Of a DNA stretch of 64,000 bases, positions 34,601 to 43,635 are shown one piece after another. Every line of letters starts with the position of its first letter. Within the stretch, counting starts at the first letter, position 1. The position numbers were made by a program, and so were the translations under genes. Origin of the DNA: TMP-7 sp038212445 (GTDB taxonomy: Bacteria; Acidobacteriota; Terriglobia; Bryobacterales; Bryobacteraceae); NCBI GenBank assembly GCA_038212445.1, contig JBBQUM010000009.1, positions 159,544-223,543 on the forward strand. The letters are read 5' to 3'. A model generated the notes under the pieces. That model ran no database searches. It had not been told where the DNA came from and worked only from the letters and a program-made list of their open reading frames with translations.

Positions 34601-35386
34601 ATGACACATTGTGACGAGATAGATCGGCTGCGGGCGTTGTTCGGTCCGAACACCGAAGTGTGGCCGGAGGAAGCGGTCCGCCATCTAGGGTCATGCTCGC
34701 GGTGTCAGGATGCGGCCGACGCCCGTTGGTCCGTAGAAATGCGCAGTCCCGAGGGGCTGGACTCGAAGGTGGAAGGGTCGATTCTGGATGCATTGGCCCC
34801 GGTGTCGCCGATCTCCTCTCAAAATCGCGTGGGGACGCTGCTGTTGTTGATGAGCGCGGCGGTTACCAGCGTTGCGATTCTTCGCATTGGGAGTGCTGGG
34901 TGGCACGCGCTCAACGGACTAGAGGCGACGATTCTTTTCACGATCTTTGGGATAGGGATGGTCGCGCTGGCTTACAACTTGGCCTCTCGGATGATGCCCG
35001 GATCGAGAATCCGCGTCCATCCGGTGGTGTTGATCGCGGCTCCTTTGTTCTGCATGTTCATCGCGGTGATAATCCTGTTTCCCTACCGCGTGGATCCTGA
35101 GTTCGTTTCCAAGGGAGTGCTGTGTTGGGAGATCGGATTCGTGGCGGCCTTAGCATCGCTGATACTAGTGACGCTCGCATTACGGAGAGGCTATCCGTCG
35201 CAGCCAGTCTGGACCGGGGCGTGCGTAGGGGCTCTCTCGGCGCTCAATGGTCTGGTCGTGCTACAAATCTTTTGCCCTAATCTTGAGAGGCTTCATGTGG
35301 CGGTCTGGCATTTGGGCTCGGCCGTAAGCGCCATCGCAGTGGGGACGCTGATCGGTGGTCTTCAGCGTCGTCGACGGCAGGGCTGA
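34601..35386 (+). CDS. nrsF: Six-TM anti-sigma factor, NrsF/DUF1109-like, with N-terminal H-x3-C-x2-C motif
   Basis: A 261-residue protein with a soluble N-terminus and six hydrophobic segments, the layout of NrsF (DUF1109) anti-sigma factors that hold SigF inactive until oxidised. Unusually, the N-terminus carries HLGSCSRC, an H-x3-C-x2-C arrangement like that of zinc-binding (ZAS) anti-sigma domains. Additional cysteines are in PLFCMF, GVLCWE and GACVGA and near the sixth span. They could serve as the oxidant sensor. The gene follows the sigma gene by seven bases. Assignment rests on topology, length and context rather than on long motifs. Confidence 0.75.
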   Translation: MTHCDEIDRLRALFGPNTEVWPEEAVRHLGSCSRCQDAADARWSVEMRSPEGLDSKVEGSILDALAPVSPISSQNRVGTLLLLMSAAVTSVAILRIGSAGWHALNGLEATILFTIFGIGMVALAYNLASRMMPGSRIRVHPVVLIAAPLFCMFIAVIILFPYRVDPEFVSKGVLCWEIGFVAALASLILVTLALRRGYPSQPVWTGACVGALSALNGLVVLQIFCPNLERLHVAVWHLGSAVSAIAVGTLIGGLQRRRRQG

Positions 35387-35465
35387 GGGCGTGTGCTGAA
35401 AGTTCATACGTGACACCTGGAGAAGACGAGCGCGCGACCGTAGTTTCAAGGTAGCGCGCATGGCT

Positions 35466-36320
35466 CTACTGCTTCTGGCGCTCCCATTCCTTAATGAACG
35501 CGCTCTCCGTTCTTGCGACGTAGGCGCGGTATCCATCGGCGTCCAGGAAGACATTGGGTCCATCGTGGGTTGAGCGAGCGAACTTGCGTTCGAGCTCGTA
35601 GTAGTCGCCGTGGGCGCCGAGAAAGATATCGCACGGCATCGCTTTCAAGACACGGAATGTTCGCTGGTAGTCGTCTGCAATCGCGGGGTAGACAGAGTTA
35701 TTTACCAGCTTAAACCCGGCGTTCACGTTAGGGCTTCCGACGATCACTACGTCGTAAGTTTTGTTTCCCTCCCTCACCTTCATGGTCCAGGTAGTGCACC
35801 CCCGGGTGTGTCCTGGGGTGAGGTGAGCGGTTAATACAGTTCCGCCCAGCTTCACTTCGTCTCCGTCGTGAAGGACGCGGTCAACCTTAGTGGGCCGGTA
35901 GAGCGAGCCTTGCGATTTGCCGTAAAAGAAGTCGGATTTGCCGCCGTCCTCGGTGACTGCGACGTCCGGCTCCATAACCATGTACTTCGCGCCGGTCCGC
36001 TCCTTCACCAGCGCACTGCCCGCGTTGTGATCCCAGTGGGCGTGGCTGACGAGGAGGATCTTCACGTCAGCTAAGCGGAAGCCAAGCTTCGTAATGCTCG
36101 CCTCGATCATCGGCACTGAACTTTCGAGACTGCTGTTGATAAGGATGTGCCCTTCCGGGGTGGCGATCAGGTACGACGCCAGGCCTCGCGTACCGACGTA
36201 ATAGAGATTGCCGGCGATACGATGTGCCGGGAAGGGCTCGCCCCAGCTTCTTGCGTTCTGTGCGGCCATGAGCGATACGAATATCGAAACAAGGCCGCAG
36301 CGGAGAGCGACACTGAGCAT
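35466..36320 (-). CDS. Subclass B3 metallo-beta-lactamase-like hydrolase
   Basis: Exported metallo-hydrolase; the start chosen is ATG 36320, eight bases after the TonB-receptor stop, giving MLSVALRCGLVSIFVSLMAAQ as signal. Zinc ligands of the B3 subclass are all visible: HAHWDH, GHTRGCTTW and GAHGDYY. The motif LGGTVLTAHLTPGHT is characteristic of B3 enzymes. Many environmental acidobacteria carry such genes, and some B3-like proteins hydrolyse lactones rather than beta-lactams, so resistance is not implied. A truncated copy lies at 31390-31921 in the same orientation. Confidence 0.88.
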   Translation of the reverse strand: MLSVALRCGLVSIFVSLMAAQNARSWGEPFPAHRIAGNLYYVGTRGLASYLIATPEGHILINSSLESSVPMIEASITKLGFRLADVKILLVSHAHWDHNAGSALVKERTGAKYMVMEPDVAVTEDGGKSDFFYGKSQGSLYRPTKVDRVLHDGDEVKLGGTVLTAHLTPGHTRGCTTWTMKVREGNKTYDVVIVGSPNVNAGFKLVNNSVYPAIADDYQRTFRVLKAMPCDIFLGAHGDYYELERKFARSTHDGPNVFLDADGYRAYVARTESAFIKEWERQKQ

Positions 36321-36328
36321 GAGAATGA

Positions 36329-39300
36329 TTAGAACACGTACTTCAAGGCAAACTGCATCTGCCGCATGTTCGTCGTGGTGGACGAGACCTGGCCGAAGCT
36401 TGGACTGCTCAAATTCGTATTCGGGAAACCCCAAACAGGGTGGTTGAGCAGGTTGTACGACTCCCAGCGGAACTGCAGTTCATGCCCTTCCTTGGGGAGC
36501 CGGAAGTTCTTTTGCACGTTGGTGTCGAGCATGAAGCCCGCGGGTCCGGGGATGGAGTTTCGCGCGGCGTTTCCGAACTGGTAGATCGGCTGTAAGGTGA
36601 ACGCCGCGGTATTGAACCAGCGACCGGTGGTGGCGGTGTCGAGGCGGACGCTCTGGCCGGTAGCGTCAGGGCGATCGCTGTTGATATTCGTGTTGGCACG
36701 ATTTTGACCCGCGCTGGGATTGATATGGAAGCCGGAGCGCCAGGTGGTAATGCCGCCGACCTGCCATCCGCCGACCACGGCATCGAGCATGCTATTTCGG
36801 ATGGCAATCTTCCTGCCCCTGCCGAACGGCACGTCGTACAGACCCGAAATCACGAGGCGGTGACGGTCATCGAAAGCCGAAAGGCCGCGGTCGCACAGCA
36901 TGCAGCGTCCGTCCTGGGAGAAGAGCGAGTCGCTGTCTGAGGTTCGGATGCCGCTGGTGGTGTCGATTGATTTCGACCACGTGTACGAGACCAAGGCGGT
37001 GAGCCCGCTCGAGTAGCGCTTGGTGAGTTTGGATCCCAGCGCGTTGTAGTTTCCGCGGCCGCCGTTTTCGACGAGCACGAGCAGTCCCCAGTTCGGGTAG
37101 GGCGAGCGGCTGGCATTTGATCCAGGTCCCGGAACGGCAGCGCTAACGCCGCGGTATGACTCCAGGTGGCGGCTGATGGATCCCAGGTAACCGGCCTCGA
37201 AAGCGAGGTCCTTGCCGATTTCGCGCTGCACGTTGAACAGCCACTGCATGGAGTACGGCGTGCGGCGGTCGTACTTATTGGAGAAGGCCTGAGGCGTCAG
37301 GATGTTGGCTACGGAGCCGCTGAGTGCCGCGGCCCCATTCGCCCAGGTTTCGGACGGAAGGTCGGGATTGTCGTCATTGCGGGTTCTGCCGGCGGCATTT
37401 CTCGCGACGTCAAAACGAGGATTCCCTTGATCCTGGTTATAGAACATTCCCGCTCCCGTCCTGATGGACCACTTGGGATTCGGGCTAAAAGCAATTCCGA
37501 ATCGCGGAGCGAAATCGTTGTTATCGCGGTTCACCAAGCGGTTGCCGAGGCGCCCGTCCTGCACCAGGGGGATATTCGGCCAGCGCACTCTCAGGCCGGC
37601 ATAAGGATCACCGGAGGTTTTGCCCTGGCGTAAGAAAACAGGATAGCGGCTCTGGTCGGCCACGTTCGGCGTGTTATCGAAGGCGTTGAAGTAGACCGTA
37701 ACGAGGTTGCCTGAGATGTCTTCCCACGGAGGGGTGTTCTCATAGCGCAGGCCAAGCGACAAGGTCAGTTTGGGAGTGACCTTCCAGACATCGTCCACAT
37801 AGAGGGCGAAACTGGTGGCGCGAAACTGCGCGGCGGCGATTTGAGCGGCCACCTCGGTGAGAGTTACGTTCCCCAGAAGGAATGACGCGAACGCATCTCC
37901 CTGGGTGGGCAGGCCGGAGCCTGTGGTGAGCGCTCTGGGATCCTGGGTGGGTGTGACGGAGAAGCTGAAATTGCCGCGTCCGAACTGATTGCCCACCTGA
38001 TTGAACTGGTCCTTACGGATCTCGCCTCCGAACCGGAAGGAGTGTTTGCCCTTCGTGATCGAGGTGTTGTTCAGAAACTGAAGTGCGCTGTTCTTGTTCT
38101 CGAAAGGACCGTCGGTGCTGTCTCCGATGCCCTGGTAGTTCGCGATGCCAACCGAGGGAATCCCCCATGATACGGGCTCGCCGCCCTTCAAGCCTGGGAT
38201 GCCTAACTCGTCCACAACGTTCCGCTGGAAAGCGAGCAGTGTTCCCACGGAGTTGTAGAACCGGGTGTAACCGAACCGCGTTTCCGTCACCACGGAGGGC
38301 GAGAGCACGCGGGTGTTGGTGCCCATGTACTGTTCGAGGTTGGTCACCAGTTTGGTGCCGTTGAGGTTGAGGCCTGGGCTGGACTCGTTTTCATCTCCCC
38401 AGCTATATCTGCCCGACCATGAAGACCGCGACGACTCAACGTAGTCCAACCGCAGGATGAATTGATCGCGATTCTGCGGGCGACCCAGAGCCTGCACATA
38501 GTTGTTGGTGAGGCCGGGCAGCGTGGGGTTCTGATAGAACTCGAGCAGTTTCTTGGAAGTGGGATTGATCCGGCTGGCCTGGATCCGGTTGCCTTCAAAA
38601 GGCGTGCCTGTCAGTGTGCCATCGGCGGCTTTAGTCCGGCTTAGCGGGTCGTAGATGATTTTTCCGAGTCCCGAGAAATCTCCGCTCTGAAAGGCCGTCG
38701 GGGCAAGAGAGAACAGACCCGTGGTATTTCCTCGCTTGCGGAATGACTCGTAATTGGCCATGAAGAACAGTTTGTCCTTGCCGTTGAAGAGCTTCGGCAG
38801 CCAGACCGGACCGGCCAGTGTGAACCCGTACTGGTTCCACTTAAAAGGGTCCTTCACCGGGCGCAGCGCGGTAAACGCATAGCTGGTGGCGTCGAGTTTA
38901 TCGTTGCGTAGAAACTCGAAGGCCGTGCCATGATACTGATTCGTGCCGGACTTGGTGAGCACGTTGATCTGCGTGGTCTGGCGGCCGAACTCCGCCGGAT
39001 AGACACCGGTCTGCACCTTGAACTCCTGCAGCGCATCTACCGACGGCATCACGACGAAAGTGTTGAAGTTCGGGTCGGTGTTCTCGACGCCATCCAGCGT
39101 GTAGTGGTTGAAATTGGTGCGCTGGCCAGCCACCGAGATCGACTGTGCGGCACGGATGCCGCCCTGCCGGGCACCGGCTTGTCCCTGAGTGGAAAAGCCC
39201 GTGGACACATTCGGCGCGAGCGAAACCAATTGCAGATAGTTGCGCCCGTTCAAGGGCAACTCGACGATTCTCTTATTCTCGATAACGGTTCCAACCGTGG

Positions 39301-39694
39301 AGTTCTCTGTGGCGATCACCTGACTCGCCACCACCTCGACGGATTCCGAGACCTGGCCCACCTGCATTTCGAAGTCGATTCGGGCATTCTGCTGGACCTG
39401 AATTTCCACTTGTGTCCGAACGAGGCTCTTAAATCCCGGCCTCTCCGCCTTCAACGTGTAGATTCCGGGAGGCAGCGAGGGAAATGCGTACTCGCCGGCC
39501 CCATTGGTAACGGCGGTTCGTTGCGCATTGGTGCCGGTATTGGTGACCGTAATGGTGGCCTCCGGTATCATGGCACCACTCGAGTCACGCGCTTCCCCGG
39601 CAATCGAGCCCAGCGTTTGCCCGGACACGCCGGAAATTCCAAGCAGAAGGCACCCGGCCAGAAACAGGCGGTCCCCTATCAATTTATGCAACAT
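36329..39694 (-). CDS. TonB-dependent outer-membrane receptor, Oar-like
   Basis: ATG 39694 (MLHKLIGDRLFLAGCLLLG) is preceded by AAGAGGGG. The mature protein begins with a CarboxypepD_reg domain (about residues 30-115: LGSIAGEARDSSGAMIPEATITVTNTGT...GIYTLKAERPGF), then a plug (IVELPLNGRNYLQLVSLAPNV, HYTLDGVENTDPN) and a barrel of about 850 residues ending in aromatic MRQMQFALKYVF. This is the acidobacterial SusC-like Oar type, which probably imports oligosaccharides or similar large ligands. No SusD gene accompanies it. The metallo-hydrolase follows directly downstream. Confidence 0.93.
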   Translation of the reverse strand: MLHKLIGDRLFLAGCLLLGISGVSGQTLGSIAGEARDSSGAMIPEATITVTNTGTNAQRTAVTNGAGEYAFPSLPPGIYTLKAERPGFKSLVRTQVEIQVQQNARIDFEMQVGQVSESVEVVASQVIATENSTVGTVIENKRIVELPLNGRNYLQLVSLAPNVSTGFSTQGQAGARQGGIRAAQSISVAGQRTNFNHYTLDGVENTDPNFNTFVVMPSVDALQEFKVQTGVYPAEFGRQTTQINVLTKSGTNQYHGTAFEFLRNDKLDATSYAFTALRPVKDPFKWNQYGFTLAGPVWLPKLFNGKDKLFFMANYESFRKRGNTTGLFSLAPTAFQSGDFSGLGKIIYDPLSRTKAADGTLTGTPFEGNRIQASRINPTSKKLLEFYQNPTLPGLTNNYVQALGRPQNRDQFILRLDYVESSRSSWSGRYSWGDENESSPGLNLNGTKLVTNLEQYMGTNTRVLSPSVVTETRFGYTRFYNSVGTLLAFQRNVVDELGIPGLKGGEPVSWGIPSVGIANYQGIGDSTDGPFENKNSALQFLNNTSITKGKHSFRFGGEIRKDQFNQVGNQFGRGNFSFSVTPTQDPRALTTGSGLPTQGDAFASFLLGNVTLTEVAAQIAAAQFRATSFALYVDDVWKVTPKLTLSLGLRYENTPPWEDISGNLVTVYFNAFDNTPNVADQSRYPVFLRQGKTSGDPYAGLRVRWPNIPLVQDGRLGNRLVNRDNNDFAPRFGIAFSPNPKWSIRTGAGMFYNQDQGNPRFDVARNAAGRTRNDDNPDLPSETWANGAAALSGSVANILTPQAFSNKYDRRTPYSMQWLFNVQREIGKDLAFEAGYLGSISRHLESYRGVSAAVPGPGSNASRSPYPNWGLLVLVENGGRGNYNALGSKLTKRYSSGLTALVSYTWSKSIDTTSGIRTSDSDSLFSQDGRCMLCDRGLSAFDDRHRLVISGLYDVPFGRGRKIAIRNSMLDAVVGGWQVGGITTWRSGFHINPSAGQNRANTNINSDRPDATGQSVRLDTATTGRWFNTAAFTLQPIYQFGNAARNSIPGPAGFMLDTNVQKNFRLPKEGHELQFRWESYNLLNHPVWGFPNTNLSSPSFGQVSSTTTNMRQMQFALKYVF

Positions 39695-39868
39695 AGCATT
39701 CCCCTCTTGCTGCGCGAACCCAGCGCGCTTTTTTGAGCAGGTCCGAACTTTAAAGGAACGCAGGCGTACAAGCAAGCAGTCGCTGCTAGAAGGGCGGCAG
39801 GTGACTGGTTAGAGAGGTAAAGGTATTGGACTCAGTGTGGTTACAAGGCGGAGGGTAGCTGGTTACAC

Positions 39869-40837
39869 TTATTTTTCGGCGGTGAGTTCGAGCGCGTTGA
39901 CGGCGGCGTACTGAATTTCGGGCTCGAAGGAAACTTCGATTCGTCCCTGGGGATTCGGAACGAGTCCGCGGAACACTTTCTCGACGGCGCGGCGTTCTCC
40001 GCCTTCCTTAAGGATCTCGAACCGTCGGAGAAGCGTGGTGCCGCCGCTGTAGACATTGAAAAGGCGGCTTCCCGGTCCGCCTTTGCCTCGGTTATTCGGA
40101 CCAAAGAACGTTTCGGCAAAAAGCAGCCGCAGCGTGTATCTGCCGGGCGGCACCGGAAAGCGGTAGGCGAAACTGCCGTAGCGCTGGTACAGGAAAAGTT
40201 CGGGGTCGGCGGTACCGGCAACCATCTCGCCGTCGGAGATTTGGCGGCCGCCATTGTAGTAGCGGTCCAGTTCCCAGAGGTGTCCGGCGTGGTCGGTGAG
40301 GTTTGCGTTTCTGGTGACGATCCGGATTGGCAGCGGCCGGCCGGTGCTATTTGGGACAATCTCGATGGCATTCAGCCAGGCGCCGGACAGGATGGGGTGA
40401 AAATCCAGAGTCAGGAAGCCATTGACGGGCGACACATCGGTAAAGGCGCGAATGTGGGCGATGTTGGCCCCTCCCGCATCCGCGGCGATGTCGAACGATG
40501 ACAACAGGGGGCGGCCGTTCATCAATACGTCGAAGATTCGGCGATTTTCGACACCATCGCCCAGTTCCGTAGGCAGGAAGATGACCTCGGAAAAGTACAG
40601 CTTCAAATCGTATTTCCCCTCTGGAAGAGGAATGCGGTAGGAGAAATTCCCAAAGCGGAAGCTGCGGAAGTACAGCTGGTCGGGCGCCCAGCGGATGGTT
40701 CGAACGGGAACCCCCATCTCCTTACCGCCAAACTGCCAGTGGTTCTGCTCACCGCCGACAAAGTAGCGGTCGCTGAGCCATTCGACGCCGAAACGATCTA
40801 CTGATCTCTCGGTGGAAGATCCGGCGAGGATGCGCAC
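39869..40837 (-). CDS. Tandem malectin-domain protein (probable sensor part of a split regulator)
   Basis: Two consecutive malectin domains, about residues 1-160 (VEWLSDRYFVGGEQ...GKYDLKLYFSEVIF...FDVLMNGRPLL...LNAIEIV) and 165-322 (GHLWELDRYYNGGRQ...GRYTLRLLFAETFF...FNVYSGGTTLL...VNALELTAEK). Malectins bind di- and oligosaccharides. The GTG start RILAG has no signal peptide and overlaps the upstream regulator frame by 40 bases, and the family's usual PVRI lead-in appears in the overlap. It is therefore probably the periplasmic part of the membrane regulator encoded just upstream, detached by a frameshift at about 40845. If translated alone it would stay in the cytoplasm. Confidence 0.7.
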   Translation of the reverse strand: MRILAGSSTERSVDRFGVEWLSDRYFVGGEQNHWQFGGKEMGVPVRTIRWAPDQLYFRSFRFGNFSYRIPLPEGKYDLKLYFSEVIFLPTELGDGVENRRIFDVLMNGRPLLSSFDIAADAGGANIAHIRAFTDVSPVNGFLTLDFHPILSGAWLNAIEIVPNSTGRPLPIRIVTRNANLTDHAGHLWELDRYYNGGRQISDGEMVAGTADPELFLYQRYGSFAYRFPVPPGRYTLRLLFAETFFGPNNRGKGGPGSRLFNVYSGGTTLLRRFEILKEGGERRAVEKVFRGLVPNPQGRIEVSFEPEIQYAAVNALELTAEK

Positions 40838-41388
40838 GGGAGCGGGACAACGCCGGCGGGGAGAGGATTGGCGACCTGGGAGGTTCGAGCGGCAATGGGG
40901 GCGGTGGTGAGGACCTGCCGGTCGCGGGAAAGCGCGATTATCAGCGCGACCAGCACAACAACTGCTCCTGCCACGATGCCCAAAACAGGAAATCTCCAGC
41001 GCTTCTTCGGGACGGAAGGAATAGCGGCCGGGGCCGGGGGCGGGGGCGTTTGTGACTCAAACTTTGGCTGATAGGTTCCAGCAGGAATAACGATGTGGAG
41101 CGTATGGCTCGCACCTTCGTCCGCGTAATAGTTCGCAAGCCGCTTACGGAGGCGGGAGACTTCTACACGGACAACGGAGTCGCGCCTCTCGCCGAAACTC
41201 TCTGCGCGGGCGTAGACCTCGGTTGCAATGCTGAACTCCTTGATCTCATGCATCCGACCTTCAAACGTTTTTTCGCAGAGATACTTCAGGAGCTTGGCGA
41301 GGGCGGGCGCTCGGGAAAATTCTTTGGACTCAAGGACCGCGTTGAGAGCAGCCCTGCGCTCTTCAAGGAGCGTCTCGGTGTTGGACAT
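40798..41388 (-). CDS. Membrane one-component regulator, N-terminal DNA-binding-like domain plus one TM
   Basis: Residues 1-100 (RRAALNAVLESKEFSRAPALAKLLKYLCEKTFEGRMHEIKEFSIATEVYAR...RRDSVVRVEVSRLRKRLANYYADEGASHTLHIVIPAGTYQPKF) are an acidobacterial winged-helix-like domain, followed by a Pro-rich linker and a membrane span (FPVLGIVAGAVVVLVALIIALS). The frame ends 53 residues later with a Pro/Ser-rich tail without family character, while the malectin sensor begins in the -1 frame. ATG 41388 was chosen over the TTG one codon before. It is divergent from a GH43 gene 260 bases away, a probable target. The DNA-binding function is inferred from ToxR/CadC-like architecture. Confidence 0.75.
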   Translation of the reverse strand: MSNTETLLEERRAALNAVLESKEFSRAPALAKLLKYLCEKTFEGRMHEIKEFSIATEVYARAESFGERRDSVVRVEVSRLRKRLANYYADEGASHTLHIVIPAGTYQPKFESQTPPPPAPAAIPSVPKKRWRFPVLGIVAGAVVVLVALIIALSRDRQVLTTAPIAARTSQVANPLPAGVVPLPCASSPDLPPRDQ

Positions 41389-41649
41389 CAATGGCCCCTA
41401 TTTTTACCGGGATTGTACCACCTTTGGCGTGTTTGCCAAAAAGCAAACCTATTGTGATGTCCTTCCCCAGGCTCCCATATTGAACCTGTTCCAAGCGAGC
41501 AGTCACTGCGCGTGCTAGATTGCTATTTCGTCTAGTGCGCAGTCCGGAAGGGGCAGTCGTGAAGGCGCCGGCGAGCGGTTCGCGGCGATGACGCACACAG
41601 TTTGATGCTCGCCTGATTAGCGGACAGCGACACGCGAGGACCAGCTTCT

Positions 41650-43635
41650 TTGAACAAATCCTGGCTTCCCTCATTTGGCCTGGCTGCTCTTCTACTCGCG
41701 CCGTCGGGCTTCAGCCAAACCTGGAAGGCCGACAACGGCAACGGAACCTTCACTAATCCGCTTTTCTTTGATGAGTTCTCCGATCCGGACATGATCCGCG
41801 TCGGCGCCGACTTCTATCTCACCGGCACTACGATGCACAGCATGCCGGGACTCCCGGTTCTGCACTCCCGGGATCTGGTGAACTGGAGTTTCATCGGCTA
41901 CGCGCTCGACCGTCTGGACCTGGGTCCATCTTTTCGTCTCGAGGACGGCAAGAGCGAGTACGGCCGCGGCATCTGGGCGCCTTGCTTCCGCTATCACAAC
42001 GGGACGTTTTATATCTTCAGCAACGTCAACGGCCAGACCACTCAGCTGTTCCGCACCACCAATCCGCGGGGACCGTGGACGCGGACGCCGATGAAGCGGT
42101 CGCTGCACGATCTTTCCGTACTCTTTGATGATGACGGCAAGGCGTATGTAATCTGGGGCTATCGAGGGATTCATATTGCTCAGCTGACGGACGATCTCAC
42201 CGATATCTTGCCGTCCACCGACCGCGAAATGATCCCGCCCACGGCTGGGATGGGCGAAGGGCTTCATCTCTACAAAATTAAAGGCAAGTACTTCATCACC
42301 AGCGCCTGGTTCATGGACGAGATGCGCATGCCGGTGGCGCGCGCCGACCGTCTTGAAGGACCCTGGGAGGTCAACCAGAACGTCAGTCGTGGCGAGGATT
42401 TCGGGCTCGGCGTAAGTTATCGCGCGTCTCGCGAGCCACCTTTCCGCATCTCTCCACCCGATGCGTCCAAGGCGGGCCGCTGCGCGATTCACCAGGGCGG
42501 CATTGTCGACACGCCTGCGGGCGAGTGGTGGGGATTCTCGATGATGGACGCGAACGCAGTCGGCCGTCTCACCGCGCTTTCTCCGGTCACCTGGACTGAC
42601 GGCTGGCCCTACTTCGGCTTGCCGGGCAATCTTGGCCGGACACCGCGCACCTGGGTGAAACCGAAGACCGGCGCTACAGACAGTCCGCGCGCCCCCTATG
42701 AGCGAGGCGACGATTTCTCAGCCAGACGACTGAAGCCTATCTGGCAGTGGAACCATTTGCCGGTGGACGGCAAGTGGTCTCTCACCGAACGCCCCGGTTT
42801 CCTTCGACTCCATTCCCTGCCCGCCTCCGATCTTTGGCACGCGCACAATACGCTCACGCAGCGAGCGATCGGGCCCCGGTCCACCGTTACGGCCGTCCTG
42901 GAAATCAAGAGCATGAAGCCCGGAGACGTTGCCGGACTCGCGCTCTTCAACCGCCCCTATGCGTGGATCGGCGTGGAGCAGGGGAGCGGCATCGCCGCCA
43001 TCGCCGCGTTCGACGAGGTCACCGGCGAGTGGACCCGCGTCCCAATTACAAGTGCACGCGTATGGCTGCGCGCCGAGTGTGACTTCGTCAGCAACAAGGC
43101 CGCGTTTCAATTCAGCACTGATGGGAAGACTTTTTCTCCTATCGGAAAGCCTCACACGATGGCTTACGGCCTGACGACGTTCCAAGGAGTGCGTTACTCG
43201 CTTTTCGCCTACAACACAGGATCCGCGGAAGGCGGAGTGGCTGATTTCGACTCCATCGACGTAGCCGAGAATCCCCGGCAACCCATTCCTTACGGCAAGC
43301 GAATCGAACTAAATGTCCACGGCGGCGCGGCCAAACTCCAATTCGGCGAGACGAGCACGTTCACGGTTGTCGATCGAGGATTGGGGCGCGTCGCTCTGCG
43401 CGCGGGCGACAGTTGCGTATCGGTGGATTCTCACCGCGCTGTCTCGCTCCGCGCTGGAGCGGCGGGCGAATCAGAGACCTTCCAGTGGATGGAAACCTTC
43501 TCTGGCGAGACCATCCTGATGTCGCTTGCCGGCAATCGCTACCTTCGCGTCGCGGACGGGCGCATCACCGCCGACAGTCCTGGACCGCGACCCGACGGCG
43601 CTGACGGCGTCCGCTTCGACTGGCGTCCCCGATGA
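41650..43635 (+). CDS. Secreted GH43 beta-xylosidase/arabinofuranosidase with C-terminal beta-sandwich
   Basis: The TTG at 41650 leads into MNKSWLPSFGLAALLLAPSGFSQ, a signal peptide, behind a GAGGA site. The GH43 propeller has the catalytic Asp in FSDPDMIRVGADFYLTGT (about 45), the pKa-modulating Asp in HDLSVLFDDDGKAYVIWG and the acid Glu in GMGEGLHLYKIKGKYFITSAW. A C-terminal XynB-type beta sandwich (about residues 355-535) follows, then a short ricin/fascin-like tail with QWMETFSGETILMSLAGNRYLRV. The likely substrates are xylo-oligosaccharides or arabinosylated chains. It is divergent from the regulator at 41388. Confidence 0.9.
   Translation: MNKSWLPSFGLAALLLAPSGFSQTWKADNGNGTFTNPLFFDEFSDPDMIRVGADFYLTGTTMHSMPGLPVLHSRDLVNWSFIGYALDRLDLGPSFRLEDGKSEYGRGIWAPCFRYHNGTFYIFSNVNGQTTQLFRTTNPRGPWTRTPMKRSLHDLSVLFDDDGKAYVIWGYRGIHIAQLTDDLTDILPSTDREMIPPTAGMGEGLHLYKIKGKYFITSAWFMDEMRMPVARADRLEGPWEVNQNVSRGEDFGLGVSYRASREPPFRISPPDASKAGRCAIHQGGIVDTPAGEWWGFSMMDANAVGRLTALSPVTWTDGWPYFGLPGNLGRTPRTWVKPKTGATDSPRAPYERGDDFSARRLKPIWQWNHLPVDGKWSLTERPGFLRLHSLPASDLWHAHNTLTQRAIGPRSTVTAVLEIKSMKPGDVAGLALFNRPYAWIGVEQGSGIAAIAAFDEVTGEWTRVPITSARVWLRAECDFVSNKAAFQFSTDGKTFSPIGKPHTMAYGLTTFQGVRYSLFAYNTGSAEGGVADFDSIDVAENPRQPIPYGKRIELNVHGGAAKLQFGETSTFTVVDRGLGRVALRAGDSCVSVDSHRAVSLRAGAAGESETFQWMETFSGETILMSLAGNRYLRVADGRITADSPGPRPDGADGVRFDWRPR

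Noticed and set aside
35466..36320. Clinical antibiotic-resistance gene
   Set aside because: B3-like motifs are present, but such genes are common in soil acidobacteria and the natural substrate is unknown; no mobile resistance context was seen.
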